Positions 63,874 through 64,000 of a DNA stretch of 64,000 bases are shown here, in pieces. The position numbers and the translations under genes were made by a program. Source of the DNA: Mycobacterium shinjukuense (GTDB lineage Bacteria > Actinomycetota > Actinomycetes > Mycobacteriales > Mycobacteriaceae). Every line of letters begins with the position of its first letter. Position 1 is the stretch's first letter. A model generated the notes under the pieces. The model was not told the DNA's origin. It did not search any database and saw only the letters and a list, made by a program, of their open reading frames with translations. The stretch covers positions 310,001 through 374,000 of the forward strand of contig NZ_AP022575.1 of NCBI RefSeq assembly GCF_010730055.1, written 5' to 3'.

Positions 63874-64000
63874 GTGCTGGTCCTTCAGTCGACGGGGTGG
63901 TCACCGCCGGCGGACGTGCAGCCGATCCGATTGAGGTGCACACCCCACCGGTGCACCCCGCAACAGGTACGGCCAAACGCCCATTCCACGAGGCGGTGAG
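63874..64000 (-). promoter_or_regulatory. metE leader region (partial)
   Basis: Leader of metE on the minus strand. A hairpin is visible (ggtgcac 63935-63941 / gtgcacc 63951-63957). Mycobacterial metE is usually controlled by a B12 riboswitch, but no B12 box is recognisable in these 127 bases; it may lie beyond the window. Confidence 0.35.

Noticed and set aside
63874..64000. A complete B12 riboswitch upstream of metE
   Set aside because: Expected from other mycobacteria, but no B12 box or typical core can be read in the 127 bases available.

Overview
The window is high-GC mycobacterial chromosome. It carries PE/PE_PGRS genes, mycothiol chemistry (mca), a 13E12-type repeat, VapBC modules and many leaderless-looking starts. 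Gene order matches from memory the Mycobacterium tuberculosis stretch Rv1081c to Rv1133c (DUF4307 gene, mca, coaA, glyA1, desA2, phoH2, fumC, glpX, xseAB, ispH, ychF, gnd2, ephC, ppdK, prpR, prpDC, metE). It is not M. tuberculosis itself: prpB is present, mazEF3/pnbA and bpoB are missing, and several insertions and decayed genes are specific to this sequence. A slow-growing non-tuberculous relative is the best guess; I do not name a species.

Layout. 1-5.6 kb: DUF4307 membrane protein, mca with two overlapping genes, hemolysin-III-like protein, short-chain Z-prenyl synthase. 5.6-16.7 kb: PE accessory island with a frameshifted PE-cellulose-binding-GH12 gene, two PE_PGRS genes, an O-methyltransferase, a small membrane protein and a decayed copy of the prenyl-synthase 3' end. 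16.7-35.1 kb: conserved core genes (coaA, glyA, desA2, phoH2, polysaccharide deacetylase, glpX-fumC, AI-2E permease family, 3beta-HSD, xseA-xseB, ispH, ychF). 35.1-41.1 kb: vapBC32, a VapC relic, an exported NlpC/P60-like gene, an ABM monooxygenase, a PE-PPE hydrolase and a class III cyclase. 41.1-55 kb: strong decay and rearrangement: zwf1 with its middle deleted next to intact gnd2, a VOC-protein relic, an IS607-family element beside an older TnpB relic, ephC and an acyltransferase-like gene, an orphan VapB with a VapC stub, ppdK, a 13E12 relic fused to a TIGR03085-like relic, a DedA plus phospholipid-methyltransferase pair, and two pieces of an amine oxidase. 54.7-59.7 kb: the methylcitrate module prpR / prpD-prpB-prpC. 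59.7-64 kb: a DUF3556 membrane protein behind a perfect KstR-type site, a 26-bp bidirectional terminator, and metE, which has lost its stop codon through an 11-bp-period duplication.

How the genes work together. PrpR, divergent from prpDBC, should sense propionyl-CoA metabolism; prpD, prpB and prpC overlap and encode a complete methylcitrate cycle. The KstR-type operator next door links the locus to sterol catabolism, the main source of propionyl-CoA. The pentose phosphate pair is broken (zwf1 dead, gnd2 intact), so glucose-6-phosphate dehydrogenase must come from elsewhere. glpX-fumC, xseA-xseB-lipid droplet gene and mca-Rv1083-Rv1084 look like compact operons.

The most unusual structural signal is a dispersed repeat with a nested palindrome. 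It occurs in four variants (about 5.7, 23.6, 35.1 and 43.0 kb), one abutting the altered 3' end of ychF and one abutting a TnpB relic.
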